DNA of 64,000 nucleotides from DTU064 sp045588245 (GTDB taxonomy: Bacteria; Bacillota; Clostridia; Oscillospirales; CAG-272), in the NCBI GenBank assembly GCA_045588245.1, contig JAZNDW010000012.1, positions 107,701 to 171,700 on the forward strand, given 5' to 3'. Position 1 is the stretch's first letter. Each line of letters begins with the position of its first letter. The notes beneath the pieces are model-generated. The model was not told where the DNA came from and did not search any database. It saw nothing but the letters and a program-made list of their open reading frames with translations. The position numbers and the translations under genes were made by a program. Shown here piece by piece: positions 8,956-18,629 of the stretch.

Positions 8956-9675
8956 TTATTGTGTTGCTTTTTCTGAAATGTTTGAATAAAGGGTCAATAA
9001 CAGATACATCACACAGTAAATAAGAGCGCCGTCGATCAGGATCTCTGCGTATGCAGAGATTATTGCCAGAATGTCAGACCCGGTCATATCAAAGCCGTAT
9101 TCGATGATACCTGTTATGTTAGAATAAATCTCAAAGAGTATGTACGGTGTTATTCTTGCAATAAAAGCGATGCCGAGCATTTGTGATGCGGGATGTAAAA
9201 GGGAAATAAACGGTATTGGAAGCTCATAGACTGATGCTTTCGCAATAAAGCGTTTTGCGAAAAGAATAATAACGGCGTAAACGATGGCACGAGCTGCAAA
9301 ATTCAGGAAAAGGTATAAAAGTGTCCAAAGTTCAAATCCGTAGACCAAGCCGTAAGCAAAGTCGATCGTAAATGATATGCTGTAGTCAACAAAAAGTATC
9401 AGCATAGCTACAACATAAGCAAAAAGCAGACCTTTTTTTTCTTTTAGCAGAACAAATGAAAGAATGAGTGCGGCGCCTGCGGCGAAAATGATGCTGTCGA
9501 ACAGGGTTCTCACAACGTAAAGAATATCCAAAACCGCGGAAGCGGAATATTCGGGGCTGTTTGACAGTACCGTCGTCATGATTGCCGCTATTTGAGAAAA
9601 AATCGTTGAGATAACGATAAACAGCCCGCCGAGGGTGAGTATTTTTCGTGAGTTATTCGCGTTAGTCATGGTCAT
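8956..9675 (-). CDS. Uncharacterised six-helix membrane protein
   Basis: Not recognised. The 239-aa product is almost wholly hydrophobic, with about six transmembrane helices (roughly residues 15-35, 55-75, 80-100, 112-140, 165-190 and 212-232). There are no catalytic motifs or charged domains. ATG at 9675 and a second in-frame ATG at 9669 are both possible; a GGAG site lies 10 bases before the first. It is convergent with the preceding gene and divergent from the M14 peptidase gene. Confidence 0.6.
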   Translation of the reverse strand: MTMTNANNSRKILTLGGLFIVISTIFSQIAAIMTTVLSNSPEYSASAVLDILYVVRTLFDSIIFAAGAALILSFVLLKEKKGLLFAYVVAMLILFVDYSISFTIDFAYGLVYGFELWTLLYLFLNFAARAIVYAVIILFAKRFIAKASVYELPIPFISLLHPASQMLGIAFIARITPYILFEIYSNITGIIEYGFDMTGSDILAIISAYAEILIDGALIYCVMYLLLTLYSNISEKATQ

Positions 9676-9830
9676 AAACGTTCTCCATTCCGCTGATTTT
9701 TCGTCAGCTTGTTTTATTTTACCACAGATTCACGCAAAAATAAAGAGTAACTGTAAATTCGGTGTCAAGATATGAAGTATATTCATAAGATTTTAATATA
9801 AATACCGACCGACACGAAAAAGAGGTAGCT

Positions 9831-10766
9831 ATGAGCGAAATTAGAGAACGCATTTTGCCGTTACACGCACCGATAAACAACGAAACCGTTGGGAGTCATT
9901 TTAAGGAATATAAAAACAGATACGGATTTTTCGATTACTTTGAGATAGGACAAAGCATAAGAGGTCGTCCGATATATGCGTGCAGAATAGGCATGGCAAC
10001 AGCACCGATATCGGTGGTGTACGTCGGCACGCATCACGGCATGGAATGGATAACGACTGCGACACTTTTGCGGTTCATAAACGAGTATTGTGAGGCATAC
10101 GAAAAGAAAGGCACGATGTACGGTATAAGTATTCCCGTTATCTATCGTGAGCGGGCGATTTATATCGTGCCGATGCTGAATCCCGATGGAGTACAAATAC
10201 AACAGTCGGGAGCTTCGCCCGATAGTCCGCTCTATTGCCGCTTACTGAAAATGAACGACGGCGATGATTTCACTCTTTGGCAGGCAAATGAACGGGGCGT
10301 TGATCTTAATCATAATTATAATGCAGGATTTTCAGAATACAAAAGAGTTGAAGCAGAGCTCGGGATCACAGCCGGCAGAACGAAATACAGCGGGCAGTAT
10401 CCCGAATCTGAGCCTGAGGTATCGGCACTGTCGGGTATGATACGAACGCTCAGCCCTGAGATGATACTGACTCTACACACACAAGGCGAGGAAATATATT
10501 ACACGAGCGGAGGTAACGTGCCGCCGAACGGTAAAAGAATAGCAGAGGTGATCGGTGAGCTTACGGGATATGAGCTGTCTGTGCCGACGGGAACGGCGTC
10601 ATACGGAGGCTTGACTGATTGGTTTATCGGTGAATTTAATAAGCCGTCTTTCACAATAGAATGCGGCAAAGGGAAGAACCCTTTGCCGTGGGAAGATTTT
10701 ATCGGTATCTACAGTAAACTTCGACGTGCATTATTCATAGCGCCAACGCTTCTGAAATCACATTAA
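9831..10766 (+). CDS. M14-family zinc carboxypeptidase, muropeptide type
   Basis: Metallopeptidase of 311 aa. The zinc site is visible as HHGMEW (H-x-x-E, near residue 66) and a distal His in ILTLHTQGEE; the general-base Glu is in FTIECGKG near the C-terminus; NPDGV and NLNHNYN-like (DLNHNYN) substrate-binding segments are also present. This pattern fits the M14C gamma-D-glutamyl-meso-diaminopimelate peptidase group (endopeptidase I/MpaA-like), which trims peptidoglycan stem peptides. No signal peptide or LysM repeat is present, so a cytoplasmic, cell-wall recycling or forespore role is inferred. Its end overlaps the convergent esterase gene by 9 bp. Confidence 0.85.
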   Translation: MSEIRERILPLHAPINNETVGSHFKEYKNRYGFFDYFEIGQSIRGRPIYACRIGMATAPISVVYVGTHHGMEWITTATLLRFINEYCEAYEKKGTMYGISIPVIYRERAIYIVPMLNPDGVQIQQSGASPDSPLYCRLLKMNDGDDFTLWQANERGVDLNHNYNAGFSEYKRVEAELGITAGRTKYSGQYPESEPEVSALSGMIRTLSPEMILTLHTQGEEIYYTSGGNVPPNGKRIAEVIGELTGYELSVPTGTASYGGLTDWFIGEFNKPSFTIECGKGKNPLPWEDFIGIYSKLRRALFIAPTLLKSH

Positions 10767-11567
10767 CTTCATCCATTCCGATGCAAGACGCACCCAGTCT
10801 GCGGCGCGCGGATTCAATAGAGCCGGGTTGCCGCACGAAGTTTCATGATTTGCAAGAGAAAGACCGTGAGGACCGTCGGGATAAATGTGAAGCTCGAACG
10901 GGATCTTATGTAACGAAAGTGATTTAGCAAAGGCGAGCGAATTTTCAACGGGAACAGCGCCGTCGTTTGCCGTGTGCCACAGAAACGTAGGCGGTGTATT
11001 TTCGGAAACGAGATTTTCAAGGCTATGCTCCTCAAGCATTAATTCCGTTGCGTCGTCGCCAATGGAATTGATAATGGTGCCTCTATGAGCGTATTCACCT
11101 GCGGTGATAACGGGATATGAAAGAATAACGCCGTCAGGACGGTTCATGCCGTAGGGAATGTCTATCTCCTCGCGGATGAAATCCTCGTGCCAGCGTACGC
11201 CGAGCATAGCCGCAACATAGCCGCCTGCGGAAAACCCGAGAACGAAAATGCGTTTCGGATCAACGTTATATTCGTCAGCGTGCCTGCGGACGTGTGCTAT
11301 AGCTATGGATGCGTCAAGAAGCGGTAGCGGATAATTCCCGAATTCGCCTACAGAATATCGCAACACGAACGTATTTATGCCGTAAGGCATAAATGCAAGC
11401 GCAACAGGCTCCGCTTCTCTCTCGGATAGAAATGACAGTCCGCCGCCGGGAAGAACTATCAGGGCAGGGCGCCGTCCATGACGCAGATCGGGATGATCTT
11501 TGTGGAGCATAGGAGTCAACGTTACGCGATCGTCGTTATCGTATAAATTAATGATCTTTTCTTCCAT
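10758..11567 (-). CDS. Alpha/beta-hydrolase, acetyl-esterase type
   Basis: Cytoplasmic serine hydrolase (269 aa). It has the oxyanion-hole segment LPGGGLSF near residue 40, nucleophile elbow GFSAGG near residue 112, and the acid/base residues in HTANDGAVP and YPDGPHGLS near the C-terminus. This arrangement matches BD-FAE/acetylxylan-esterase-like hydrolases that deacetylate sugars or small esters. There is no secretion signal. Proximity to the PL11 lyase gene (divergent, about 170 bp away) makes a role in processing imported acetylated pectic oligosaccharides plausible, though not shown. Confidence 0.82.
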   Translation of the reverse strand: MEEKIINLYDNDDRVTLTPMLHKDHPDLRHGRRPALIVLPGGGLSFLSEREAEPVALAFMPYGINTFVLRYSVGEFGNYPLPLLDASIAIAHVRRHADEYNVDPKRIFVLGFSAGGYVAAMLGVRWHEDFIREEIDIPYGMNRPDGVILSYPVITAGEYAHRGTIINSIGDDATELMLEEHSLENLVSENTPPTFLWHTANDGAVPVENSLAFAKSLSLHKIPFELHIYPDGPHGLSLANHETSCGNPALLNPRAADWVRLASEWMKLM

Positions 11568-11670
11568 AGTTCAAAACCTTTCGCATAGTGCCGTATATTT
11601 TGATGGTAACATATCTTTTTCTATATATCAACAAATTTTTTTATAAAACCAAATAAACAGAAAATCTTAC

Positions 11671-11699
11671 TTGAAAAATACGGAATATAAATGTATACT
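11671..11699 (+). promoter_or_regulatory. Promoter of the PL11 lyase gene
   Basis: TTGAAA (11671-11676), 17-base spacer, TATACT (11694-11699), about 35 bases before the lyase start. Confidence 0.7.
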
Positions 11700-11740
11700 T
11701 AAATTACAGTTGATTATATGATAACGGAAGGATGATCAAA

Positions 11741-13633
11741 ATGAAAAAGAAACTGTTATCGCTCATTCTTTGTGCGGCAATGCTACTTTGTTTTTTTGCT
11801 TGCGGCGAAGAAGATACTTCGGAAACCGAAGGATCGCAGACAACGGACACAGCGGCTGATACAGAGGAGGAACAAATCGTGGAAGAACAAAACGGCAGAC
11901 AAGTCGAAGCTCTTGACCGCGGACTCGTTGCGGTCAGCACGGATGACGGTATCCTTGTAAGCTGGCGCTCCCTCGGTACGGAATCGAACGATACCGTATA
12001 CGAGCTTTTCCGCGACGGCACATCTGTTTACAAGAGTGAATCAGGGATGGCTACGTGTTACCTTGATACTGCGGGGACGGAGGCGTCATCGTACTATGTC
12101 ATCACAGACGCTAAAGAACAGTCCGCTACCGTAACTCCTCACAGCAAAAACTTTTTTGATATATCGCTAAACGTTCCCGAACCCGGTACAACTCCGTCGG
12201 GCGAACGTTATACATATACGCCCGGTGACGCGTCCTGCGGTGATCTTGACGGTGACGGTGAATATGAGATCATACTCAAATGGGATCCGTCAAACGCAAA
12301 GGATAACTCACAGTCCGGCTATACGGGCAACGTTATAATTGACGCATATAAGCTTGACGGCACACAGCTCTGGCGCATTGACCTCGGTGTCAACATCCGT
12401 GCAGGCGCGCATTATACGCAATTCCTCGTTTACGATTTCGACGGCGACGGCTGCGCCGAGCTCGTTTGCAAAACGTCTGATGGCACCGTGGCAGGTGACG
12501 GCACCATTATCGGAAGAGAAAAAGCAGACTTCAGAACGAACGCAGGCTACATTCTGTCAGGACATGAATATCTCACGGTGTTCAACGGCAAGACGGGAGC
12601 AGCAGTAACGACGATCGATTATAAGCCTCAGCGCGGATCGGTCAGCTCCTGGGGAGACGATTACGGCAACCGAGTTGACAGATTCCTTGCCGCCGTTGCA
12701 TATCTTGACGGAAAAACTCCGTCTATCGTGATGTGCCGCGGATATTATACGCGTACCGTACTTGTCGCATATAACTTTGACGGCGCAGAGCTGACCGAGC
12801 TTTGGACGTTTGACTCGAATGGAAAGGGGAACGGTGCTATTGCGGGTCAGGGTAACCATAACCTTTGCGTAGCTGACGTTGACGGCGACGGCTTTGACGA
12901 GATCGTATACGGTCAGTGCTGTATCGATCACGACGGCACTAAGCTTTGGAACACAATGCTCGGACACGGCGATGCCATTCACGTCGGAGACTTTATACCC
13001 GATCGTGAGGGACTTGAAGTGTGGGGTTGCCTTGAAGGCGGTCAGGGTGCTTATCTTGCCGACGCAAAGACGGGAAAAGTTCTCTTCAAATATTCATCCA
13101 ACAGAGACGTCGGACGCGCACTTGCTGATAATTTTATTCCCGGAAACGATTCGGCTGAGTTTATCTGCGCCACAACTTCAACCGTATATCATTACACGAA
13201 CGAAAAAATGAAGCCATTTTCAGGTAAAACGTGGTCGGGCGGCATCAACTTCGCCGTCTGGTGGACGGGCGATCTTGAGCGCTGCGGTCTTGACGGTACG
13301 ACAGTCTATTCTTACGAGCACGGTGCCGTTCTCAGCGCTAACGCAATATCCATTAACGGAACAAAGGCAACACCGTGTCTTACAGCCGATCTGTTTGGTG
13401 ACTGGCGTGAGGAGATCGTGTTCTATTCAAAGGGAGGCAAGGTGCTTCGCGTTTATATGACGGAGTTTGATACCGATTACAGAATCAGCACGCTCATGCA
13501 TAACACAATGTACCGCTGCGGCGTCGCAAATGAAAACGTTGCGTATAATATCCCGCCGCATACGGATTACTTCCTCGAAACTGATTATCCGCTTCCCGAA
13601 TATCCCGAGGTATACATGGTAAAAGCTAAATAA
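11741..13633 (+). CDS. PL11 rhamnogalacturonan lyase, lipoprotein
   Basis: Polysaccharide lyase (630 aa) that cleaves the rhamnogalacturonan-I backbone of pectin by beta-elimination. The N-terminus is a lipoprotein signal (MKKKLLSLILCAAML, lipobox FFAC), followed by an acidic Thr/Glu linker and a fibronectin-like region. The catalytic beta-propeller shows several calcium-binding DLDGDGE/DFDGDG/DVDGDG loops, characteristic of YesW/YesX-type PL11 enzymes. An ATG at 11732 is in frame, but the GGAAGG site abuts it; the ATG at 11741 has proper spacing and was chosen. The product is expected on the outer face of the cytoplasmic membrane. The gene stands alone, between its own promoter and terminator. 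Confidence 0.93.
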   Translation: MKKKLLSLILCAAMLLCFFACGEEDTSETEGSQTTDTAADTEEEQIVEEQNGRQVEALDRGLVAVSTDDGILVSWRSLGTESNDTVYELFRDGTSVYKSESGMATCYLDTAGTEASSYYVITDAKEQSATVTPHSKNFFDISLNVPEPGTTPSGERYTYTPGDASCGDLDGDGEYEIILKWDPSNAKDNSQSGYTGNVIIDAYKLDGTQLWRIDLGVNIRAGAHYTQFLVYDFDGDGCAELVCKTSDGTVAGDGTIIGREKADFRTNAGYILSGHEYLTVFNGKTGAAVTTIDYKPQRGSVSSWGDDYGNRVDRFLAAVAYLDGKTPSIVMCRGYYTRTVLVAYNFDGAELTELWTFDSNGKGNGAIAGQGNHNLCVADVDGDGFDEIVYGQCCIDHDGTKLWNTMLGHGDAIHVGDFIPDREGLEVWGCLEGGQGAYLADAKTGKVLFKYSSNRDVGRALADNFIPGNDSAEFICATTSTVYHYTNEKMKPFSGKTWSGGINFAVWWTGDLERCGLDGTTVYSYEHGAVLSANAISINGTKATPCLTADLFGDWREEIVFYSKGGKVLRVYMTEFDTDYRISTLMHNTMYRCGVANENVAYNIPPHTDYFLETDYPLPEYPEVYMVKAK

Positions 13634-13649
13634 AACATACCTACAGCAA

Positions 13650-13685
13650 AAAAGAGAGCGTTTTTTTGAAAAACGCTCTCTTTTG
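13650..13685 (+). terminator. Rho-independent terminator after the PL11 gene
   Basis: Long stem AAAAGAGAGCGTTTTT with its complement and a following T-run. Confidence 0.9.
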
Positions 13686-13820
13686 TTAATTGTTTGTGAA
13701 CAACAACGCTGAATTTTAACGAAATTATAATTTTACAAATCATATCGCATGACGGATGGATTTATTTTAAGTTTTATTATATAATATTAATATATTATTA
13801 ACACTTAAAGCGGTAAATAC

Positions 13821-15557
13821 ATGAAAAGATATTTGAAATACCTACAGCCGTACGCACCGGCGATGGCGCTCGGTTTGCTGATCAAATTCACAGGCACGAT
13901 ATTTGATCTTTTGATTCCGTCGATACTTGAGCATATTATTGATAACGTAATAGTAACAGGCGACATCAAGCTGATCTACTTTTGGGGCGGCGCTATGATA
14001 GTTTCGTCTGTTTTGGCAGTTCTCGGTAACGTTATTGCCAACAGAATGGCGTCACGCGTCGCAAGTAAATCAACTCAGCTTTTGCGGCACGATCTTTTTG
14101 TTAAAACGCTTCGTCTTTCCTGCCGTCAAACGGACACGTTTTCGATTCCGTCGCTTGAATCCCGTCTGACGTCGGATACATATAATGTTCATCAGTTTAC
14201 GGGAATGATACAGCGCATGGGTGTCCGCGCACCGATCTTGCTTATAGGCGGACTTATCCTTACAAGTTTTATGGATCCCGTCATGACGCTCGTTCTTCTG
14301 GCAACGCTGCCGTTTTTGGCGGTGTCCGTCTTTTTTATTTCGAAAAAGAGCATTCCGCTATATTCTAAGCTTGGCACAGCGACAGACGATATGGTACGTA
14401 CGGTACGCGAAAACATTCAGGGTATCCGCGTTATAAAGGCTCTGTCAAAAACGGATTACGAAAAAAGACGCTTTGAAAAAGTAAACACCAATCTGCAAAA
14501 ACGCGAAGAAACGGCGAGCATGATCGTTTCAACAACGAATCCGCTGATGAACTTTTTCCTTTATCTCGGACTGACTGTCGTTATCGTGATCGGCGCGTAC
14601 CGTGTCAACGCAGGACTGTCGCAGGTCGGTAAGATCATGGCGTTCATCTCGTATTTTACATACATTCTTAACGCAATGCTTTCGGTCACAAGAATGTTTG
14701 TAACGTACTCTAAGTGCGCCGCTTCCATGCAAAGAATAACGAAAGTTCTCGATGCGCCGACGGAGCTTGATGTAGTGGTTCCCGATGAAGACGACGAGTA
14801 CGCCGAGTTCAACGATTCAGCACCGCATATTGAGTTTCGAAACGTCACCTTCTCGTATAACGGCAAGCGCGACAACATAAAAAATATTTCATTTACGCTC
14901 GGTAAGGGACAAACTCTCGGCATCATCGGCGGCACGGGAAGTGGCAAAACGACGCTTATATCACTGCTTATGCGCTTTTACGATCCGGATTGTGGCAGGA
15001 TCACGATAAACGGACGAGATATACGTTATTATGATCCGGATGATCTTTACAGCAAATTCGGCATCGCCGCGCAGAACGATTTCCTTTTCTCCGATACGAT
15101 CCGCGAGAACATCCGCTTTGGACGTGAGCTTGACGATGATGGTATCAAAGAAGCTATCGTATCATCGCAAGCTAAATCGTTTGTCGACGAAAAAGAGGGC
15201 GGAGAAGAGTTCCGTCTCGATATTAAAGGTGCAAATCTTTCAGGCGGACAAAAACAGCGCCTGCTTATCGCACGCGCTTTGGCGTCACGTCCTGAGATTC
15301 TGATCCTCGACGATTCATCAAGCGCGCTTGACTACCGCACAGATGCAAGTCTACGCGGACACATCGCCGAGCGTTATAAAGCTTCAACGAAGGTTATCGT
15401 TGCACAGCGTGTAAGCTCTATTTTGCAGTCAGACCTGATACTTGTCATGGACGGCGGTGTCGTTATTGCGGCGGGTACGCACGCCGAGCTTTGCGAATCG
15501 TGCGACATATACCGTGAGATTTCCGAGTCACAGATGGGAGGTGCTATCCTTGATTAA
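13821..15557 (+). CDS. ABC exporter half-transporter, degenerate-site subunit
   Basis: Exporter subunit of 578 aa: six transmembrane helices in residues 1-310 and a nucleotide-binding domain after residue 340. Walker A is GGTGSGKT, the signature LSGGQKQR is canonical, but Walker B reads ILILDDSSSALD with Asp where the catalytic Glu should be. That is the mark of the degenerate ATP site in heterodimeric exporters. The second half is encoded immediately downstream with an 8-bp overlap. Substrates of this group are drugs, lipids or peptides; none can be named here. Confidence 0.92.
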   Translation: MKRYLKYLQPYAPAMALGLLIKFTGTIFDLLIPSILEHIIDNVIVTGDIKLIYFWGGAMIVSSVLAVLGNVIANRMASRVASKSTQLLRHDLFVKTLRLSCRQTDTFSIPSLESRLTSDTYNVHQFTGMIQRMGVRAPILLIGGLILTSFMDPVMTLVLLATLPFLAVSVFFISKKSIPLYSKLGTATDDMVRTVRENIQGIRVIKALSKTDYEKRRFEKVNTNLQKREETASMIVSTTNPLMNFFLYLGLTVVIVIGAYRVNAGLSQVGKIMAFISYFTYILNAMLSVTRMFVTYSKCAASMQRITKVLDAPTELDVVVPDEDDEYAEFNDSAPHIEFRNVTFSYNGKRDNIKNISFTLGKGQTLGIIGGTGSGKTTLISLLMRFYDPDCGRITINGRDIRYYDPDDLYSKFGIAAQNDFLFSDTIRENIRFGRELDDDGIKEAIVSSQAKSFVDEKEGGEEFRLDIKGANLSGGQKQRLLIARALASRPEILILDDSSSALDYRTDASLRGHIAERYKASTKVIVAQRVSSILQSDLILVMDGGVVIAAGTHAELCESCDIYREISESQMGGAILD

Positions 15558-17352
15558 CGGCCCTAAAAGCCCGATAAATCAGCGACATCTTCACGACGGA
15601 CCTGCGATGTCGGGTAAGCACAAATTTAAGATATTCCTTCGCCTGTTCAAGTATATGCTTGACTATAAGCTTCTTGTTATAACGGCGATCATGCTTATGG
15701 TCTCCTCAAATCTCTTGGCGCTTGTCGCACCGAAGCTTTCGGGAGAAGCAATCAAAGCCATAGAGCCCGGTGTCGGAAAAGTCGATTTTGATACCGTCAT
15801 ACGCTACTGCATTTTAATGGCGATATTTTATGCCTTATCCTCAATACTTTCTTATATTCTGTCGATAACGATGATCCACATCTCGCGCAAGATCTCGGCA
15901 AGAATGAGAAGCGAGGTATTTAATAAGCTCATGTCACTTCCCGTCAGCTTCTTTGACAAGAATCAGACGGGTGATATCATAAGCCGTATGTCGTACGATA
16001 TTGACACGATCAACACCTCGATCGCAACCGACCTCTTACAGATCTGTTCAAGCGTGATCACCGTTGTCGGCTCACTCGTTATGATGATAACGATCTCTCC
16101 GCTGCTCGTGCTCGTTTTTGTTGTAACGATCCCGATGTCGATAATATTTACACGGTATAAAACGAAAAAGATACGTCCGCTCTTTAAGCGCCGTTCCGTC
16201 AAGCTCGGCGAACTTAACGGATACACCGAGGAGATACTGTCAGGTCACAGAACGATCAAAGCTTACCGACGTGAAAACGTCATGATAGACCGATTCGACG
16301 AATATAACGATGAAGCTGTCGCGGCGTATTATAATGCCGACTATCAGGGAGCGATGATAGGCCCGACCGTCAACTTTATTAACAATCTTTCGCTTTCGTT
16401 TATTTCTCTTTTCGGCTCGATCCTTTATTTACTTCAGAAGATCGCGCTGGCAGACATATCGACGTTTATAATGTACTCACGCAAATTCTCAGGTCCAATC
16501 AACGAAATGGCGAATATTATCAGCGAGCTTCAGTCGGCGGCATCCGCTGCTGAGCGCGTATTCCGCCTTATCGACGAAGAAGAAGAGCCCGCCGACTACG
16601 ACGATGCTGTGGTATTATCAAACGCTAAAGGCGATATTACAGCCGAAGACGTAAAATTCTCGTATGTTGAGGGCAAAGAGATCCTTCATGGCATCAGCTT
16701 TGATGCGCCTCGCGGCAAAACGATTGCGATCGTAGGCCCCACGGGAAGCGGTAAAACGACGATCATAAATTTGTTGATGCGCTTTTACGATATCGACAGC
16801 GGAGCTATTAGGATCGACGGCAACGACATTTGCAAAGTGACGCGTGACAGCTTACGCGCGGCGCACACGATGGTTCTTCAGGATACATGGCTGTTTGGCG
16901 GCACGATAGCCGAAAATATTGCATACGGAAAAGAGGGAGCGACAAGAGCGGAAATCGTAAAGACTGCAAAAGCGGCAATGATCGATGATTTTATCGAAAG
17001 CCTGCCCGATGGTTACGATACTCTTGTCAACGAAGACGGTATCAATCTCTCAAAGGGACAAAAGCAGCTATTAACGATCGCGCGCGCAATGTTGCCTGAA
17101 TGTGCCGTTTTGATACTTGACGAAGCAACCTCAAACGTCGATTCACGTACAGAAGTGAAGATCCAGTCTGCCATGAACAAACTTATGGAGGGCAAAACGA
17201 GCTTCATTATCGCCCACCGACTTTCAACTATACGTCACGCGGACGTTATCCTCGTTTTGAAGGATGGCAATATTATCGAATCCGGAACCCACGAAGAGCT
17301 TTTGGCGTCTGGCGGATTTTATTCATCTTTGTATAATTCGCAGTTCAATTAA
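15550..17352 (+). CDS. ABC exporter half-transporter, catalytic-site subunit
   Basis: Second half (600 aa) of the heterodimeric exporter. The start is the TTG at 15550, which has a strong GGGAGG site 7 bases upstream and overlaps the end of the first subunit; a longer frame reaches back to 15442 but has no ribosome site. The hydrophilic 35-residue N-terminus precedes six helices, then an NBD with Walker A GPTGSGKT, canonical Walker B LILDEATSNVD and a non-canonical signature LSKGQKQ. Together with the first subunit this gives one working and one degenerate ATP site. It ends 26 bp from the convergent sigF gene, with no clear terminator between them. Confidence 0.93.
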   Translation: MINGPKSPINQRHLHDGPAMSGKHKFKIFLRLFKYMLDYKLLVITAIMLMVSSNLLALVAPKLSGEAIKAIEPGVGKVDFDTVIRYCILMAIFYALSSILSYILSITMIHISRKISARMRSEVFNKLMSLPVSFFDKNQTGDIISRMSYDIDTINTSIATDLLQICSSVITVVGSLVMMITISPLLVLVFVVTIPMSIIFTRYKTKKIRPLFKRRSVKLGELNGYTEEILSGHRTIKAYRRENVMIDRFDEYNDEAVAAYYNADYQGAMIGPTVNFINNLSLSFISLFGSILYLLQKIALADISTFIMYSRKFSGPINEMANIISELQSAASAAERVFRLIDEEEEPADYDDAVVLSNAKGDITAEDVKFSYVEGKEILHGISFDAPRGKTIAIVGPTGSGKTTIINLLMRFYDIDSGAIRIDGNDICKVTRDSLRAAHTMVLQDTWLFGGTIAENIAYGKEGATRAEIVKTAKAAMIDDFIESLPDGYDTLVNEDGINLSKGQKQLLTIARAMLPECAVLILDEATSNVDSRTEVKIQSAMNKLMEGKTSFIIAHRLSTIRHADVILVLKDGNIIESGTHEELLASGGFYSSLYNSQFN

Positions 17353-17378
17353 AAAAAGCGGTGAACGGCAGAGCATTG

Positions 17379-18110
17379 TCAACCCAGCTTTTGACGAAGA
17401 TATTCAAATATCTTTTTCTCCTCACGCGAGATTTTGACCTGTGTGAGCCCGAGCACACGAGCGGTAGATTCTTGTGACATATCGTGATAATAACGAAGTG
17501 AAACGATTTTTTGCCACAGGTCGGGCATTTTCTCCGTTATCTCACGTAAGGCGATGCGCTCTGTGACGGCATCATCGTTTTCATTTGATTCTATCGTGTC
17601 AAAAAGCGATAGCTCGCCATCCTCATACGCCGGCTCGTAAATCGAACGTATAGGATACGTTGATTCAAGCGCAATAGCGGCTTCCGCTACGTCTATCTCG
17701 CATATCTCAGCGAGCTCCGATATATGAGGCGATCTGCCAAAGTTTTCTGTGAATTTTTCTTTTTCATAAAGCAACCGTGAGCCGAGACGTTTTTTGTCCC
17801 GGCTCACTTTTATTATGCCGTCGTCGCGCAAAAAGCGCTTGATCTCACCGATAACAAGCGGTACGGCATAAGTGGAAAATGCACAACCGCGTTCTGTATC
17901 AAAGCTTCTGACAGCACGCAAAAGACCGATCATGCCGAGCTGATAAAGATCGTCATAATCCGTTCCGCGTCCGAGAAATCTGTTTGCGATACTTCGTACA
18001 AGACCGGAATTTTTTATCAACAACGCTTCTTCAGCAGTTTTATCACCATCGGTAAGGCGAGCAAACAGCGTTAGATTTTCGTCACGGTATGTGTTTTTTT
18101 GATCATTCAT
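17379..18110 (-). CDS. sigF: Sporulation sigma factor F
   Basis: Forespore-specific RNA polymerase sigma factor (243 aa). Region 2 is visible as DYDDLYQLGMIGLLRAVRSFD and FSTYAVPLVIGEIKRFLRDDG, and region 4 as SQESTARVLGLTQVKISREEKKIFEYLR. Size and sequence style match SigF/SigG. Its ATG overlaps the stop of spoIIAB (TAATG), giving translational coupling, and the spoIIAA-spoIIAB-sigF order identifies it as SigF rather than SigG. SpoIIAB would hold it inactive until SpoIIAA is dephosphorylated in the forespore. Confidence 0.95.
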   Translation of the reverse strand: MNDQKNTYRDENLTLFARLTDGDKTAEEALLIKNSGLVRSIANRFLGRGTDYDDLYQLGMIGLLRAVRSFDTERGCAFSTYAVPLVIGEIKRFLRDDGIIKVSRDKKRLGSRLLYEKEKFTENFGRSPHISELAEICEIDVAEAAIALESTYPIRSIYEPAYEDGELSLFDTIESNENDDAVTERIALREITEKMPDLWQKIVSLRYYHDMSQESTARVLGLTQVKISREEKKIFEYLRQKLG

Positions 18111-18604
18111 TATTTTTGCCTGCGTCCACCGGAAAGCGTTTTTATCATCGTGACTTTAGTTCCAGAACCGGGCTTGCTTACAACGGTCAGCTTATCTGTG
18201 AAGTTTTCCATAACGGTAAAGCCAAGGCCGCTTCGCTCACCCTCAGGATCTGTCGTATAAAGCGGCTGCATTGCAATCTTGATGTTTTCGATGCCGAGTC
18301 CGCGATCACGAATCTCTATCCGAACGGTCCTTTCATCAAGTATTTTGATCGTTATGTAAACGGTTCCTCCGTTGTTTCTGTATCCGTGAACGATAGCGTT
18401 CGTCACCGCTTCCGAAATGGCGCATTTAAGGTCAGAAAGCTCCTCAACTGTCGGATCAAGCTGAGAGAGGAAAACTGATGATACGGCACGCGCTATCCCT
18501 TCGTTAACGGAAAGTGCCGGTATTTCAAACCTGATTTCATTTTTCAAATTTTCTGGCGGTCTGCCCGATCTCTTTTTCTCTGTTTTTTCAAGAAAAGTAT
18601 TCAT
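18110..18604 (-). CDS. spoIIAB: Anti-sigma F factor and kinase SpoIIAB
   Basis: Serine kinase and anti-sigma factor (164 aa) that binds SigF and phosphorylates SpoIIAA. GHKL-ATPase boxes are visible: the N-box region SEAVTNAIVHGY, the G1 box IRDRGLGI and the G2 region GERSGLGFTVM. ATG at 18604 was chosen because an AAAGGA site lies 8 bases upstream; a longer frame from 18655 would overlap spoIIAA. It carries an N-terminal extension of about 20 charged residues compared with the Bacillus protein. Confidence 0.94.
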   Translation of the reverse strand: MNTFLEKTEKKRSGRPPENLKNEIRFEIPALSVNEGIARAVSSVFLSQLDPTVEELSDLKCAISEAVTNAIVHGYRNNGGTVYITIKILDERTVRIEIRDRGLGIENIKIAMQPLYTTDPEGERSGLGFTVMENFTDKLTVVSKPGSGTKVTMIKTLSGGRRQK

Positions 18605-18629
18605 ATTGATTTTTCCTTTCAATAGCTTA

